Of a DNA stretch of 64,000 nucleotides, positions 55,107 to 64,000 are shown in pieces. The stretch is from assembly GCF_024730785.1 (NCBI RefSeq), contig NZ_CP102830.1, forward strand, positions 1,116,001 through 1,180,000, written 5' to 3'. The translations under genes and the position numbers were made by a program. This DNA comes from Pseudomonas sp. LS44 (lineage in GTDB: Bacteria; Pseudomonadota; Gammaproteobacteria; Pseudomonadales; Pseudomonadaceae). Below the pieces are notes generated by a model. That model was not told where the DNA came from. It saw only the letters and a list, made by a program, of their open reading frames with translations, and did not search any database. Each line of letters opens with the position of its first letter. The stretch's first letter is position 1.

Positions 55107-57499
55107 TAGAAAAGCACCTTGGCGACATCGCTGAAGCGCTTGGCGAAATGCACGGTCAGGCCTTCCTTGAGGTAGGTGGGCAGCTCCTCGAAGTCGCCGC
55201 GATTGGGCTCCGGCAGAATCAATTCGAAGATCTTCTGGCGCCGCGCGGCGATGACTTTTTCCCGAACGCCGCCAATTGGCAGCACCTGACCAGTCAGGGT
55301 CAACTCGCCGGTCATCGCCACGTCCCTCTTCGGCTCCTGGTTGCGCGCCAGCGACAGCAGGGCGCTGGCCATGGTCACGCCAGCGCTGGGGCCGTCTTTT
55401 GGTGTCGCGCCTTCCGGTACGTGCAAGTGGACGAACGCCTGGTCGAAGAACGTCGGGTCGCCCTTGTACTGCTTGAGGTGCGAACTGATGTAGCTGTAAG
55501 CGATTTCCGCCGACTCCTTCATCACATCGCCCAGTTGACCGGTGAGCTTGAAGCCGCGATTGAGGGTGTGGATGCGCGTCGCTTCGATCGGCAGGGTCGC
55601 GCCGCCCATGCTGGTCCAGGCCAGCCCGGTGATCACTCCGACGCCGGAAAGCACCTGTTCGGTGCGGAACACCGGTGCGCCGAGATAGCTTTCCAGATCC
55701 TTGGCGCCGATCTTCACGTTGGTCTCGGGATTCTCCAGTAACTGAACAACCGACTTACGAATCAGCTTGCCCAGTTGCTTCTCCAACTGGCGCACCCCGG
55801 CCTCGCGAGCGTAGCCCTCGATCACCGCCCGCAGTGCGGTATCGCTGATCGCCAGGCGCTCTTTGGGCACCCCGGCCTTGGCCAATTGCTTGGGCCACAG
55901 GTGGCGTTTGGCGATGGCGAGCTTTTCCTCGGCGATATAGCCGGACAGGCGAATCACCTCCATGCGGTCGAGTAGCGGCCCGGGGATCGAGTCCAGAGTG
56001 TTGGCCGTGCAGACGAACAACACCTTGGACAAGTCCAGGCGCAGGTCCAGGTAATGGTCGAGGAATTCGACGTTCTGTTCGGGGTCGAGGGTTTCCAGCA
56101 GCGCCGAGGCCGGGTCGCCTTGATAGCTGGCGCCGAGCTTGTCGATCTCGTCGAGCATGATCACCGGGTTCATCACTTCGACCTCTTTCAAGGCCTGCAC
56201 CAGCTTGCCGGGCAGGGCGCCGATGTAGGTGCGGCGGTGGCCCTTGATCTCTGCCTCATCGCGCATGCCGCCGACGCTAAAGCGGTAGAACGGCCGACCC
56301 AGCGATTCGGCGATGGATTTGCCGATGCTGGTCTTGCCCACCCCGGGCGGCCCGACCAGCAACACGATGGAACCGGCGATTTCGCCCTTGAAGGCGCCGA
56401 CAGCAAGGAATTCGAGGATACGATCCTTGATGTCGCCAAGCCCTGCGTGGTGCCGGTCGAGCACTTTGCGTGCGTGCTTGAGATCGAGCTTGTCCTTGCC
56501 GTACACACCCCAGGGCAGGGCGGTGGCCCAGTCCAGATAATTGCGGGTGACGGCGTATTCCGGCGAGCCGGTCTCGAGGATCGACAGCTTGTTGAGCTCT
56601 TCATCGAGGCGCTTCTGTGCCTGCGCCGGCAGGGTCTTGCCCTCCAAACGAGCGCGGAACTCATCGGCGTCGGCGCTTTTATCGTCCTTGGTGATACCCA
56701 GTTCGTGCTGGATGATCTTCAGCTGTTCCTTGAGGAAGAACTCGCGCTGATGTTCGCCGATCTTGCGATTAACCTCGGCGGACAGCTCGTTTTGCAGGCG
56801 CGCGACCTCGACCTCCTTGCGCAGCAGCGGCAGGACCTTCTCCATGCGTTTGAGCATTGGCACGCAGTCCAGCACCTCCTGTAGCTCGGCGCCCGGCGCG
56901 GTGGTCAGCGCGGCGGCGAAGTCGGTCAGCGGCGACGGGTCGTTGGGGCTGAAGCGGTTCAGGTAATTCTTCAGTTCTTCGCTGTACAACGGGTTGAGCG
57001 GCAGCAGCTCCTTGATCGCATTGATCAGTGCCATGCCATAGGCCTTCACTTCGTCCTTGGATTGCACCGGGCTGGCGGGATAGTCGACTTCCGCGAGATA
57101 GGGCGGCTTGCGGCTCAACCAGTTGCGGATGCGCACCCGCTGCAGGCCCTGGGCGACGAATTGCAGCTTGCCACCTTCCTTCGAGGCATGGTGAACGCGC
57201 ACCAGGGTGCCGTGGGTAGGCAAGGCGTCGGGGTCGAAGTGCGCCTCGGTGGTGAACGGTTCATCGACAAAAAACAGCGCCAAGCACTTGTGTTCGGTGC
57301 TGGCCACGCGCTCCAGCGTCTCGGCCCAGGGCTTCTCGTCGACGATGACCGGCAACACCTGGGCGGGAAAGAACGGGCGGTTGTGAATCGGGATGACGTG
57401 CAGACGATCCGGCAGCGTTTGCGCATGCAGGGTCAAACCTTTCGGATAACGGACAGAAGTCTCTTCGAGGACGTCTGGATTGGATTCCTGATCGCTCAT
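55106..57499 (-). CDS. lon: Lon-family ATP-dependent serine protease (AsrA-type by synteny)
   Basis: The 797-residue Lon protease has an N-terminal substrate-recognition domain (LHVIPIHNRPFFPAQVLPV), coiled coil, AAA+ domain with GPPGVGKTSIGKS near residue 385, and a protease domain with the Ser/Lys dyad (DGPSAGVTMA near 704, REKVIAARR near 747). Position next to icp and before the put region matches PA0779 (AsrA) of P. aeruginosa, a second Lon linked to heat-shock and aminoglycoside response, rather than the clpX-linked housekeeping Lon. Start ATG 57499 is family-like; a frame six codons longer also exists. The TAA stop overlaps a repeat element. Confidence 0.94.
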   Translation of the reverse strand: MSDQESNPDVLEETSVRYPKGLTLHAQTLPDRLHVIPIHNRPFFPAQVLPVIVDEKPWAETLERVASTEHKCLALFFVDEPFTTEAHFDPDALPTHGTLVRVHHASKEGGKLQFVAQGLQRVRIRNWLSRKPPYLAEVDYPASPVQSKDEVKAYGMALINAIKELLPLNPLYSEELKNYLNRFSPNDPSPLTDFAAALTTAPGAELQEVLDCVPMLKRMEKVLPLLRKEVEVARLQNELSAEVNRKIGEHQREFFLKEQLKIIQHELGITKDDKSADADEFRARLEGKTLPAQAQKRLDEELNKLSILETGSPEYAVTRNYLDWATALPWGVYGKDKLDLKHARKVLDRHHAGLGDIKDRILEFLAVGAFKGEIAGSIVLLVGPPGVGKTSIGKSIAESLGRPFYRFSVGGMRDEAEIKGHRRTYIGALPGKLVQALKEVEVMNPVIMLDEIDKLGASYQGDPASALLETLDPEQNVEFLDHYLDLRLDLSKVLFVCTANTLDSIPGPLLDRMEVIRLSGYIAEEKLAIAKRHLWPKQLAKAGVPKERLAISDTALRAVIEGYAREAGVRQLEKQLGKLIRKSVVQLLENPETNVKIGAKDLESYLGAPVFRTEQVLSGVGVITGLAWTSMGGATLPIEATRIHTLNRGFKLTGQLGDVMKESAEIAYSYISSHLKQYKGDPTFFDQAFVHLHVPEGATPKDGPSAGVTMASALLSLARNQEPKRDVAMTGELTLTGQVLPIGGVREKVIAARRQKIFELILPEPNRGDFEELPTYLKEGLTVHFAKRFSDVAKVLF

Positions 57500-57642
57500 T
57501 CGGCACCTTGCGCTCAATGGTCTCCCTTGTAGATGGGTCGACCCACGAGTGATTTCAATGGTGACGATCTCGCGAGACGCTGGTCGGTTCCGACCTAGCA
57601 GGCGGCCTGTTATTGATCCGGCCCTTTGATTTCTTGATTTTC

Positions 57643-57757
57643 GTAGGGTGGGTTAGGCCGCAGGCCGTAACCCACCGACTGGTCGCAGGGCCGGCCACTG
57701 GGATGCCTGCCGACATCCATGGCGGGTTACGCCGCTACGAGGCTAACCCGCCCTACG
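57643..57757. repeat. 115-bp palindromic repeat between lon and rmlD
   Basis: GTAGGGTGGGTTAG-type arms (57643-57656 and the near-exact inverted partner at 57743-57757) enclose further copies of the GTAACCC/GGGTTAC motif. The rest of the 301-base gap 57500-57800 shows no gene. This is a common intergenic repeat type in pseudomonads. Confidence 0.7.
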
Positions 57758-57800
57758 ACTGCGGACTGCCGGCTGAAAGTTCAAACTTCAGCGGGCCTGA

Positions 57801-58685
57801 TCAATAGCGCTCCGCCAGCTCTAGCAATACCTCGCGCAGACCCAGCCGCCAGTCCGGCGCGCCAATGCCGTGGGCTTGCCGCAGCCGCTCGCCGTCGAGC
57901 ACCGACCAGGCCGGTCGCTTGGCTGGAGTCGGGTAGGCCGCGCTGCTGATCGCATTGACCTGTGGCTCGCGCTCCAGCAAACCCAGTTCGGCGGCCTGGC
58001 GAAAGATCTCCACCGCGAAGGCATGCCAGGTGCAGGCTGGCGTGCCGCTGAAGTGAAAAATCCCCCAGTGCAGAGCGCCTTGCTCGCGATAGCGCGTCGC
58101 CAGCTGCCAGAGCGCGTCGGCGATGGCGGCGGCCGGGGTCGGGCCGCCGCGCTGGTCGGCCACCACGCCCAGCGTGTCCCGCTCGCGGCCCAGGCGCAGC
58201 ATGGTTTTGACGAAGTTGTTGCCGTGCGCGCCAAACACCCAGCTGGTGCGCAGGATCAGATGCTGCGGACACAGTTCACTCAGCGCCTGCTCGCCAGCCA
58301 GCTTGCTGGCGCCGTACACGCCGCTTGGCGCGGTCGCATCGGTTTCCCGGTAGGGCTGCTCGGCGTCACCGGCGAACACGTAATCGGTGGAGATGTGCAG
58401 AACCGGAATGCCGAGTTCGGCTGCGGCGCGGGCCAGATGGGTCACGCCGTCGCGGTTGACCGCATAGGCGCGCTCGGCCTCGCTCTCGGCCTTGTCCACC
58501 GCCGTGTAGGCGGCGGCGTTGATGATCAGTTGCGGGCGCAGGTGTTCGACGGCTGCTTGCACCTGCGCGGCGTCAGCGATGTCCAGCTCGGCCGAGCCCA
58601 GCCCGTGGACTTCGAAGTCAGCCGGTGCGTGGCGCAGCAGTTCATGGCCGACCTGACCGTGGGCGCCGGTGATCAATACCTTCAT
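57801..58685 (-). CDS. rmlD: dTDP-4-dehydrorhamnose reductase
   Basis: The 294-residue short-chain dehydrogenase makes the last step to dTDP-L-rhamnose. The NADPH-binding motif is ITGAHGQVGHEL, with STDYVFAGD and catalytic YGASKLAGE. The start at 58685 has AGGGA at correct spacing and gives the family N-terminus MKVLITG; an ATG two codons earlier overlaps the rmlC stop codon. It is the last gene of the rmlB-A-C-D operon. Confidence 0.96.
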   Translation of the reverse strand: MKVLITGAHGQVGHELLRHAPADFEVHGLGSAELDIADAAQVQAAVEHLRPQLIINAAAYTAVDKAESEAERAYAVNRDGVTHLARAAAELGIPVLHISTDYVFAGDAEQPYRETDATAPSGVYGASKLAGEQALSELCPQHLILRTSWVFGAHGNNFVKTMLRLGRERDTLGVVADQRGGPTPAAAIADALWQLATRYREQGALHWGIFHFSGTPACTWHAFAVEIFRQAAELGLLEREPQVNAISSAAYPTPAKRPAWSVLDGERLRQAHGIGAPDWRLGLREVLLELAERY

Positions 58686-58687
58686 CG

Positions 58688-59227
58688 TCATTCCCTGCCC
58701 GTGAGGTTGCGCAGACGGGGATTGCGCTGATCCTTCTCGGACAGCAAGGGTTCGGTAATCGGCCAGGGGATGTTCACGTCCGGGTCGTTCCAGAGCAATC
58801 CGCCTTCATCCTCGGGGAAATACAGATCGGTGCACTTGTACTGGAAGTCGGCGACTTCGCTGAGCACGCAGAAGCCATGCGCATAGCCTGGCGGCACCCA
58901 CAGCTGGCGGTGGTTGTCGTCATTCAGTTCGACGCCGACGTAGCGCCCGCAGGTGGGTGAGGCCGGGTCGACGTCCACCGCCACGTCATACACCGCGCCA
59001 CGGCTGACGCTGACCAGCTTGCCCTGCGGCCGCGTGCGCTGAAAATGCAGGCCGCGCAGTACGCCGCGTTGCGAGCGCGAGTGGTTGTCCTGGACGAACG
59101 GCAGGTCGATACCGGCCTCGCGGTAGCGCTCGACCTGGAAGCTTTCCAGGAAAAAGCCGCGCGCGTCGCCGAAGGTTTTCGGCTCGATGATCAGCACGCC
59201 CGGCAGAACCGTTTCAATCACCTTCAC
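58688..59227 (-). CDS. rmlC: dTDP-4-dehydrorhamnose 3,5-epimerase
   Basis: The 179-residue cupin has the active-site segments [17 protein letters not shown] and [15 protein letters not shown]. The start is GTG overlapping the rmlA stop codon (GTGA), with a GAGGAG site. It epimerises C3 and C5 of the sugar before RmlD reduction. Confidence 0.96.
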   Translation of the reverse strand: MKVIETVLPGVLIIEPKTFGDARGFFLESFQVERYREAGIDLPFVQDNHSRSQRGVLRGLHFQRTRPQGKLVSVSRGAVYDVAVDVDPASPTCGRYVGVELNDDNHRQLWVPPGYAHGFCVLSEVADFQYKCTDLYFPEDEGGLLWNDPDVNIPWPITEPLLSEKDQRNPRLRNLTGRE

Positions 59228-60102
59228 TGCGTACTCTCCTCTTCCAGCAGGCGCTGGAGATACTGGCCATAACCGGTCTTGCTCAAGGCTTTAGCCTGGC
59301 GGCCGAGCTGCTCTGCCGACAACCAGCCCTGGTGGTAGGCGATCTCCTCCAGGCAGGCGACTTTCAGGCCCTGACGGGTTTCGATGGTTTGCACGTAATG
59401 GCCGGCTTCCATCAGCGAGTCATGGGTGCCGGTGTCGAGCCAGGCGAAGCCACGGCCGAGCAGGCTGACATGCAGATCGCCGCGCTGCAGATAGGCATTG
59501 TTCACATCGGTGATTTCCAGCTCGCCGCGCGCGGAGGGCCGCACCTGCTTGGCGATCTGCACCACCGAGTTGTCGTAGAAATACAACCCGGTGACCGCAT
59601 AGTGGGACTTCGGCGCCTTGGGCTTCTCCTCGATCGAGATGGCTTTGCCGGCGCCATCGAACTCGACCACGCCGAAGCGTTCCGGGTCGGCGACGTGATA
59701 ACCGAACACCGTGGCTCCGCTAGGGCGATTGGCGGCCTCGCGCAGCATGGCGCTGAAGCCATAGCCATAGAAAATGTTGTCGCCCAGAACCAGGCACACG
59801 CTGCTGTCGCCGATGAACTCTTCGCCAATCAGAAAGGCTTGAGCCAGCCCGTCCGGGGATGGCTGCTCGGCATAGCTCAAAGAGATGCCAAACTCGCTGC
59901 CATCGCCGAGCAGATTGCGAAAGCTGGGTAGGTCCTCGGGTGTGGAGATCACCAGGACTTCGCGAATTCCCGCCAGCATCAGCACCGATAACGGGTAATA
60001 GATCATCGGTTTGTCATAGATTGGCAATAGCTGCTTCGACACGCCCCGGGTGATGGGGTGCAGACGGGTACCGGAGCCGCCGGCCAGAATTATTCCTTTC
60101 AT
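59224..60102 (-). CDS. rmlA: Glucose-1-phosphate thymidylyltransferase
   Basis: The 292-residue nucleotidyltransferase forms dTDP-glucose from dTTP and glucose 1-phosphate. Signature [19 protein letters not shown] is at the N-terminus, with [10 protein letters not shown] and [12 protein letters not shown] further on. The start at 60102 follows an AGGAG site; an upstream extension to 60219 is rejected. It lies 35 bases after rmlB. End-product inhibition by dTDP-rhamnose is usual in the family. Confidence 0.97.
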   Translation of the reverse strand: MKGIILAGGSGTRLHPITRGVSKQLLPIYDKPMIYYPLSVLMLAGIREVLVISTPEDLPSFRNLLGDGSEFGISLSYAEQPSPDGLAQAFLIGEEFIGDSSVCLVLGDNIFYGYGFSAMLREAANRPSGATVFGYHVADPERFGVVEFDGAGKAISIEEKPKAPKSHYAVTGLYFYDNSVVQIAKQVRPSARGELEITDVNNAYLQRGDLHVSLLGRGFAWLDTGTHDSLMEAGHYVQTIETRQGLKVACLEEIAYHQGWLSAEQLGRQAKALSKTGYGQYLQRLLEEESTQ

Positions 60103-60137
60103 GTTTTCTCCTGCCTCTACTAATTCCAGGGGTTTGC

Positions 60138-61208
60138 TCAGGCGTGCTCGCCGAGGCGGTCTAGTCGATAGTCGCCACTCAATACCCGCTGCCACCATTG
60201 ACGGTTGTTCAGGTACCACTGCACCGTTTTGCGCAGCCCGGTCTCGAAGCTTTCCTGCGGTACCCAGCCCAGCTCGCGCTCGATCTTCGACGCATCGATG
60301 GCGTAGCGGCGGTCGTGGCCGGGGCGGTCTTTCACGAAGGTGATCAGTTCTTGGTACGAACGCTGCCCGGTGCTTGCCTGGCTCAGCGGCACCAACTCAT
60401 CCAACAGAGCGCAGATGCTCTGCACCACTTCGAGATTGCGCTTCTCGTTGTGCCCGCCGATGTTGTACGTCTCGCCAACCTGGCCACGGCTGACCACTTG
60501 CACCAGCGCCCGGGCGTGGTCTTCCACATAGAGCCAGTCGCGAATCTGCGAGCCATCGCCATACACCGGCAGGGGTTTGCCGGCCAGGGCGTTGAGGATC
60601 ACATGCGGGATCAGTTTTTCCGGGAAATGGTACGGCCCGTAATTGTTTGAACAATTGGTGATCAGTACCGGCAAGCCGTAAGTCCGTTGCCAGGCGCGCA
60701 CCAAGTGGTCGGAGCTGGCCTTGGAGGCCGAGTATGGTGAGCTGGGCGAATACGGTGTGGTTTCGGTGAACAAATCATCCGTGCCTTGCAGATCGCCATA
60801 CACCTCATCGGTGGAAATGTGGTGGAAGCGGAAGTCGGTTTTGCGTTGCGCATCCAGGCCGTTCCAGTACTGGCGAGCCGCCTCCAGAAAGGTGTAGGTG
60901 CCAACGATATTGGTCTGGATAAACTCCGACGGCCCATCGATCGAGCGGTCGACATGCGACTCGGCGGCCAGGTGCATCACGGCGTCGGGTTGGAATTCGC
61001 TGAACACCCGCTGTAGCGCGGGGGCGTCGCAGATGTCCTCCTGATAGAAGCGATAACGCGGTGAATTGGCCGACTCCGCCAGTGATTCCAGATTGCCTGC
61101 ATAGGTCAGGCTGTCGAGGTTGGCGACCTCGTTGGCGGTGTCTTGAATCAAGTGGCGAACCACCGCCGAGCCAATAAACCCGGCGCCGCCGGTTACCAGA
61201 ATGCGCAT
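60138..61208 (-). CDS. rmlB: dTDP-glucose 4,6-dehydratase
   Basis: The 356-residue SDR enzyme has NAD-binding [27 protein letters not shown], catalytic STDEVYGD and [15 protein letters not shown]. It is the first gene of the rmlBACD operon, which makes dTDP-L-rhamnose for lipopolysaccharide core or O-antigen, or for rhamnolipids. The gene order differs from the rmlBDAC operon of P. aeruginosa. The divergent putA gene starts 193 bases away. Confidence 0.97.
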   Translation of the reverse strand: MRILVTGGAGFIGSAVVRHLIQDTANEVANLDSLTYAGNLESLAESANSPRYRFYQEDICDAPALQRVFSEFQPDAVMHLAAESHVDRSIDGPSEFIQTNIVGTYTFLEAARQYWNGLDAQRKTDFRFHHISTDEVYGDLQGTDDLFTETTPYSPSSPYSASKASSDHLVRAWQRTYGLPVLITNCSNNYGPYHFPEKLIPHVILNALAGKPLPVYGDGSQIRDWLYVEDHARALVQVVSRGQVGETYNIGGHNEKRNLEVVQSICALLDELVPLSQASTGQRSYQELITFVKDRPGHDRRYAIDASKIERELGWVPQESFETGLRKTVQWYLNNRQWWQRVLSGDYRLDRLGEHA

Positions 61209-61334
61209 AGCGACTTCCTAATCCTTGAAAACAGGCGACTAGCTTGTCGGCAGCGGCGCCAGGTCGCAAGAGCTAGCCGTCTTTCCTCAGTAAATTCCCC
61301 ATCCGTTTGAATGCCAGGCCACTTAAGCCGAACA

Positions 61335-61374
61335 GTTATGGGTAGGTCGTTGAAATTACTGCTAGACCCATAAC
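61335..61374. promoter_or_regulatory. Inverted repeat in the rmlB-putA divergent region
   Basis: GTTATGGGT (61335-61343) and its exact complement ACCCATAAC (61366-61374) are separated by 22 bases and lie 28 bases before the putA start. It could be an operator for putA, since this PutA lacks its own DNA-binding domain. No regulator is identified. Confidence 0.4.
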
Positions 61375-61401
61375 AACAGACTCCACAAGAGGATGGGCGT
61401 G

Positions 61402-64000
61402 ATGTTCAAAGCCAGTCACGTCTTGCAGGCCGATTTCCTGACCCGGATCGCGTCCCAAAAGGCAGCCGATTTCTTTCCCCAGATCAGCGCCAACTACAAC
61501 GTTGACGAGGCCGCCTATCTCCAAGAACTCTTGCAGCTCGCCGACCCCGGTGACGCCGGCATCGAGGCCATCCGCCAAGAGGCCCGGACCCTGATCGAAG
61601 ACGTCCGTAGCCGGGACAACGCCGTCGATACCCTCGACGCCCTATTGCGTCAGTACAGCCTCGATACCCAGGAAGGGCTGATGCTCATGTGCCTGGCCGA
61701 GGCTTTGCTGCGCGTGCCGGACGCCGCCACCGCCGACGCGCTGATCCGCGACAAGCTCTCCGCCGCCGAGTGGGAGCGCCACCTCGGCAAGAGCGACAAC
61801 GTGCTGGTCAACTTCGCCGCCTGGGGCCTGGTGATGACCGGCAAGGTGGTCGACCCGGAAACCGCCGATGGCCGGCCGAAGAACGTGCTCGGCAAGCTGC
61901 TCCAGCGCTCCGGCGAGCCGGTGATCCGCGCCGCCATGAACCAGGCGATGAAGCTGATGGGCAAGCAGTTCGTGCTCGGCCGCACCATCAGCGAAGCGCT
62001 GAAGAACGGCCGCCCGCAGCGCGAGCAGGGCTACACCTATTCCTTCGACATGCTCGGCGAAGCGGCGCTGACCGCCGCCGACGCCGAGAAGTACATGGCC
62101 GACTACCGCAAGGCCATCGACACCGTCGGCGCCGAGCCGCAGGTCGGCCCCGGCCCGCGGCCGTCGATCTCGATCAAGCTGTCCGCCCTGCACCCGCGCT
62201 ACGAAGTGGCGCAGCGCGAGCGTGTGCTCACCGAGCTGTTCGCCAACGTCCGCGAGCTGGCGATCCGCGCGCGCAAGCTGGATGTCGGCATCTCCGTCGA
62301 CGCCGAGGAAGCCGATCGCCTGGAGCTGTCGCTGGAGCTGTACGAGAAGCTCATGCGCGACCCGGCCATCGCCGGCTGGGGCGAGTTCGGCCTGGTGGTG
62401 CAGGCCTATTCCAAGCGCTGCCTGCCGGTGCTGGTGTGGCTGACCCTGCTGGGCAAGGAGCTCGGCGCCAAGATGCCGCTGCGCCTGGTCAAGGGCGCCT
62501 ACTGGGACAGCGAGATCAAGCAGTGCCAGCAGTGGGGCCTGGATGGCTACCCGGTGTTCACCCGCAAGGAAGGCACCGACACCTCCTATCTGGCCTGCGC
62601 GCGCTACCTGCTCTCGGAGTTCACCCGCGGGGTGATCTACCCGCAGTTCGCCAGCCACAACGCCCACACCGTCAGCTGCATCCTGGCCATGGCCGCCGAG
62701 GCCAAGGGCCGCACCGGTGAGGAGCGTAATTTCGAGTTTCAGCGCCTGCACGGCATGGGCGATGCGTTGTACGACACCATCCTCGAGCAACACCGCAAGA
62801 ACGTGCGCATCTACGCCCCGGTCGGCGCGCACAAGGACCTGCTGCCCTATCTGGTCCGCCGCCTGCTGGAGAACGGCGCCAACTCGTCGTTCGTCCACCA
62901 GCTGGTCGACCCCAGCGTGCCGGTGGCGTCCCTGATCGATCATCCGGTGACGCAACTGCGCAAGTTCACAACCCTCGCTAATGACAAGATCGTGCTCCCG
63001 GCAGAGCTGTTCGGCGCGGCGCGGCAAAACTCCCAAGGCCTCAACATGAACATCCAGACCCAGTGGACCGAACTGGAGCGCGCCTACCAGCCGCACCTCA
63101 ATCGTCAATGGCAAGCCGCGCCGGTGATCAATGGGCAGGCCCTGCCTGGCACCGCGCAAGAAGTGCGCTGCCCTTATGAGCTGAGCCGGTTGGTCGGCAC
63201 CGCGCAGTTCGCCAGTGCCGCCCAGGCCAAGCAGGCCATGGAGGCGCTGAGCGCCGCCTGGCCGCGCTGGAATGCCACCCCGGTCGATGCGCGCGCGGCG
63301 ATCCTCGAACGTCTGGCCGACCTGCTGGAAAGCTATCGTGCCGAGCTGATGGCGCTGTGCACCCTGGAAGCCGGCAAGAGCCTGCAGGATGGCATCGACG
63401 AAGTGCGCGAGGCGGTCGACTTCTGCCGCTACTACGCCCAGCAGGCGCGCCTGCGCCTCGGCCGCGAGGAGCTGCAAGGGCCGACCGGCGAGCGCAACGA
63501 GCTGTTCCACGAAGGTCGCGGCGTGTTCGCCTGCGTCAGCCCGTGGAACTTCCCGCTGGCCATCTACCTCGGGCAGATCAGCGCCGCGCTGGTGGCCGGC
63601 AACTGCGTGTTGGCCAAGCCGGCCGAGCAGACCAGCCTGATCGCCGCGCGCGCCCTGGAACTGCTGTTCGAAGCCGGCCTGCCGCAGGACGTGATCGCCT
63701 TCCTGCCCGGCGACGGTGCCACCCTCGGCGGCGTGTTCTGCCGCGACGCGCGTCTGGCCGGGGTGTGCTTCACCGGCTCCACCGACACCGCGCGGGTCAT
63801 CAACCGCCAACTGGCCGAGAAAGACGGCCCGATCGCCGCGCTGATCGCCGAGACCGGCGGCCAGAACGCCATGATCGTCGACTCCACCGCGCTGCCCGAG
63901 CAGGTGGTCAAGGACGCCGTGCAGTCGGCCTTCACCAGCGCCGGCCAGCGCTGCTCGGCGTTGCGCGTGCTGTACGTGCAGGCGGACATCGCCGAGCGGG
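61402..64000 (+). CDS. putA: Bifunctional proline dehydrogenase/glutamate-semialdehyde dehydrogenase PutA (3' end outside window)
   Basis: The first 866 residues of about 1050 are present. An arm region (1 to about 120) precedes the proline dehydrogenase barrel (SISIKLSALHPRYE, RLVKGAYWDSEIK, FASHNAHT), and an aldehyde dehydrogenase domain starts near 570. The latter contains SPWNFPLAIYLGQISAALVAGN, FTGST and the catalytic Cys851 in AGQRCSAL. It oxidises proline to glutamate at the membrane. It begins directly with MFKASHVLQADFL and has no ribbon-helix-helix domain, so unlike E. coli or P. putida PutA it should not repress its own gene. GAGG lies about ten bases before the start ATG. Confidence 0.95.
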   Translation, partial: MFKASHVLQADFLTRIASQKAADFFPQISANYNVDEAAYLQELLQLADPGDAGIEAIRQEARTLIEDVRSRDNAVDTLDALLRQYSLDTQEGLMLMCLAEALLRVPDAATADALIRDKLSAAEWERHLGKSDNVLVNFAAWGLVMTGKVVDPETADGRPKNVLGKLLQRSGEPVIRAAMNQAMKLMGKQFVLGRTISEALKNGRPQREQGYTYSFDMLGEAALTAADAEKYMADYRKAIDTVGAEPQVGPGPRPSISIKLSALHPRYEVAQRERVLTELFANVRELAIRARKLDVGISVDAEEADRLELSLELYEKLMRDPAIAGWGEFGLVVQAYSKRCLPVLVWLTLLGKELGAKMPLRLVKGAYWDSEIKQCQQWGLDGYPVFTRKEGTDTSYLACARYLLSEFTRGVIYPQFASHNAHTVSCILAMAAEAKGRTGEERNFEFQRLHGMGDALYDTILEQHRKNVRIYAPVGAHKDLLPYLVRRLLENGANSSFVHQLVDPSVPVASLIDHPVTQLRKFTTLANDKIVLPAELFGAARQNSQGLNMNIQTQWTELERAYQPHLNRQWQAAPVINGQALPGTAQEVRCPYELSRLVGTAQFASAAQAKQAMEALSAAWPRWNATPVDARAAILERLADLLESYRAELMALCTLEAGKSLQDGIDEVREAVDFCRYYAQQARLRLGREELQGPTGERNELFHEGRGVFACVSPWNFPLAIYLGQISAALVAGNCVLAKPAEQTSLIAARALELLFEAGLPQDVIAFLPGDGATLGGVFCRDARLAGVCFTGSTDTARVINRQLAEKDGPIAALIAETGGQNAMIVDSTALPEQVVKDAVQSAFTSAGQRCSALRVLYVQADIAER

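Noticed and set aside
61642..63810. 722-codon open frame on the minus strand opposite putA
   Set aside because: Shadow of putA in a high-GC stretch with strong codon bias; no recognisable domain.

Overview
The window is chromosomal DNA of a Pseudomonas species. It is GC-rich, its core gene order (ung, HDOD, ygfZ-sdhE-ygfX, nadB, algU-mucABCD, lepA-lepB, rnc-era-recO-pdxJ, icp-lon, putA) is the one known from Pseudomonas, and palindromic Pseudomonas-type repeats sit between genes. It carries a lapA-type adhesin system, which P. aeruginosa lacks at this place, so it is probably another species of the genus. No tRNA, rRNA, CRISPR array, insertion sequence or prophage was seen.

Region 1 (1-7.5 kb, minus strand) is an operon usually annotated as urea uptake and urea carboxylation: periplasmic binding protein, permease, ATPase, two DUF1989 proteins and a biotin-dependent carboxylase cut by the window edge. 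The leader holds a clear guanidine-I (ykkC) riboswitch behind a sigma-54 promoter, so the operon is best read as nitrogen-controlled guanidine import and degradation (guanidine carboxylase plus carboxyguanidine deiminase). Several palindromic repeats lie in it, one inside the carboxylase reading frame.

Region 2 (7.6-11.6 kb) has a Tyr/Arg-rich lipoprotein, a LysR regulator divergent from a secreted alkylsulfatase (SdsA type), and a small membrane protein. Region 3 (11.7-29.4 kb) is a complete Lap biofilm-adhesion locus: the periplasmic protease LapG, its c-di-GMP-controlled inhibitor LapD, a 3084-residue RTX adhesin with an N-terminal retention module and TAAG cleavage motif, and the LapE-LapB-LapC type I exporter. 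The divergent lapA/lapE control region has a near-perfect FleQ box.

Region 4 (29.4-38.5 kb) holds three acyl-CoA/valine-type enzymes (one syntenic with the P. aeruginosa dispersal-signal gene dspI), a frameshifted thioesterase, ung, small lipoprotein and membrane genes, a VOC protein, an HDOD protein and ygfZ/sdhE/ygfX. Region 5 (38.7-51.1 kb) is nadB, the AlgU envelope-stress regulon core with two AlgU-type promoters, and the lepA-lepB-DUF4845-rnc-era-recO-pdxJ block.

Region 6 (51.1-64 kb) has cmoA-cmoB for tRNA wobble modification, a lipoprotein, a YhhN-family membrane protein, a chagasin-like protease inhibitor, an AsrA-type Lon protease, an rmlBACD operon for dTDP-L-rhamnose, and the start of putA, which lacks a DNA-binding domain. 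A 142-bp MITE-like element occurs twice, and its ends overlap the stop codons of three genes.
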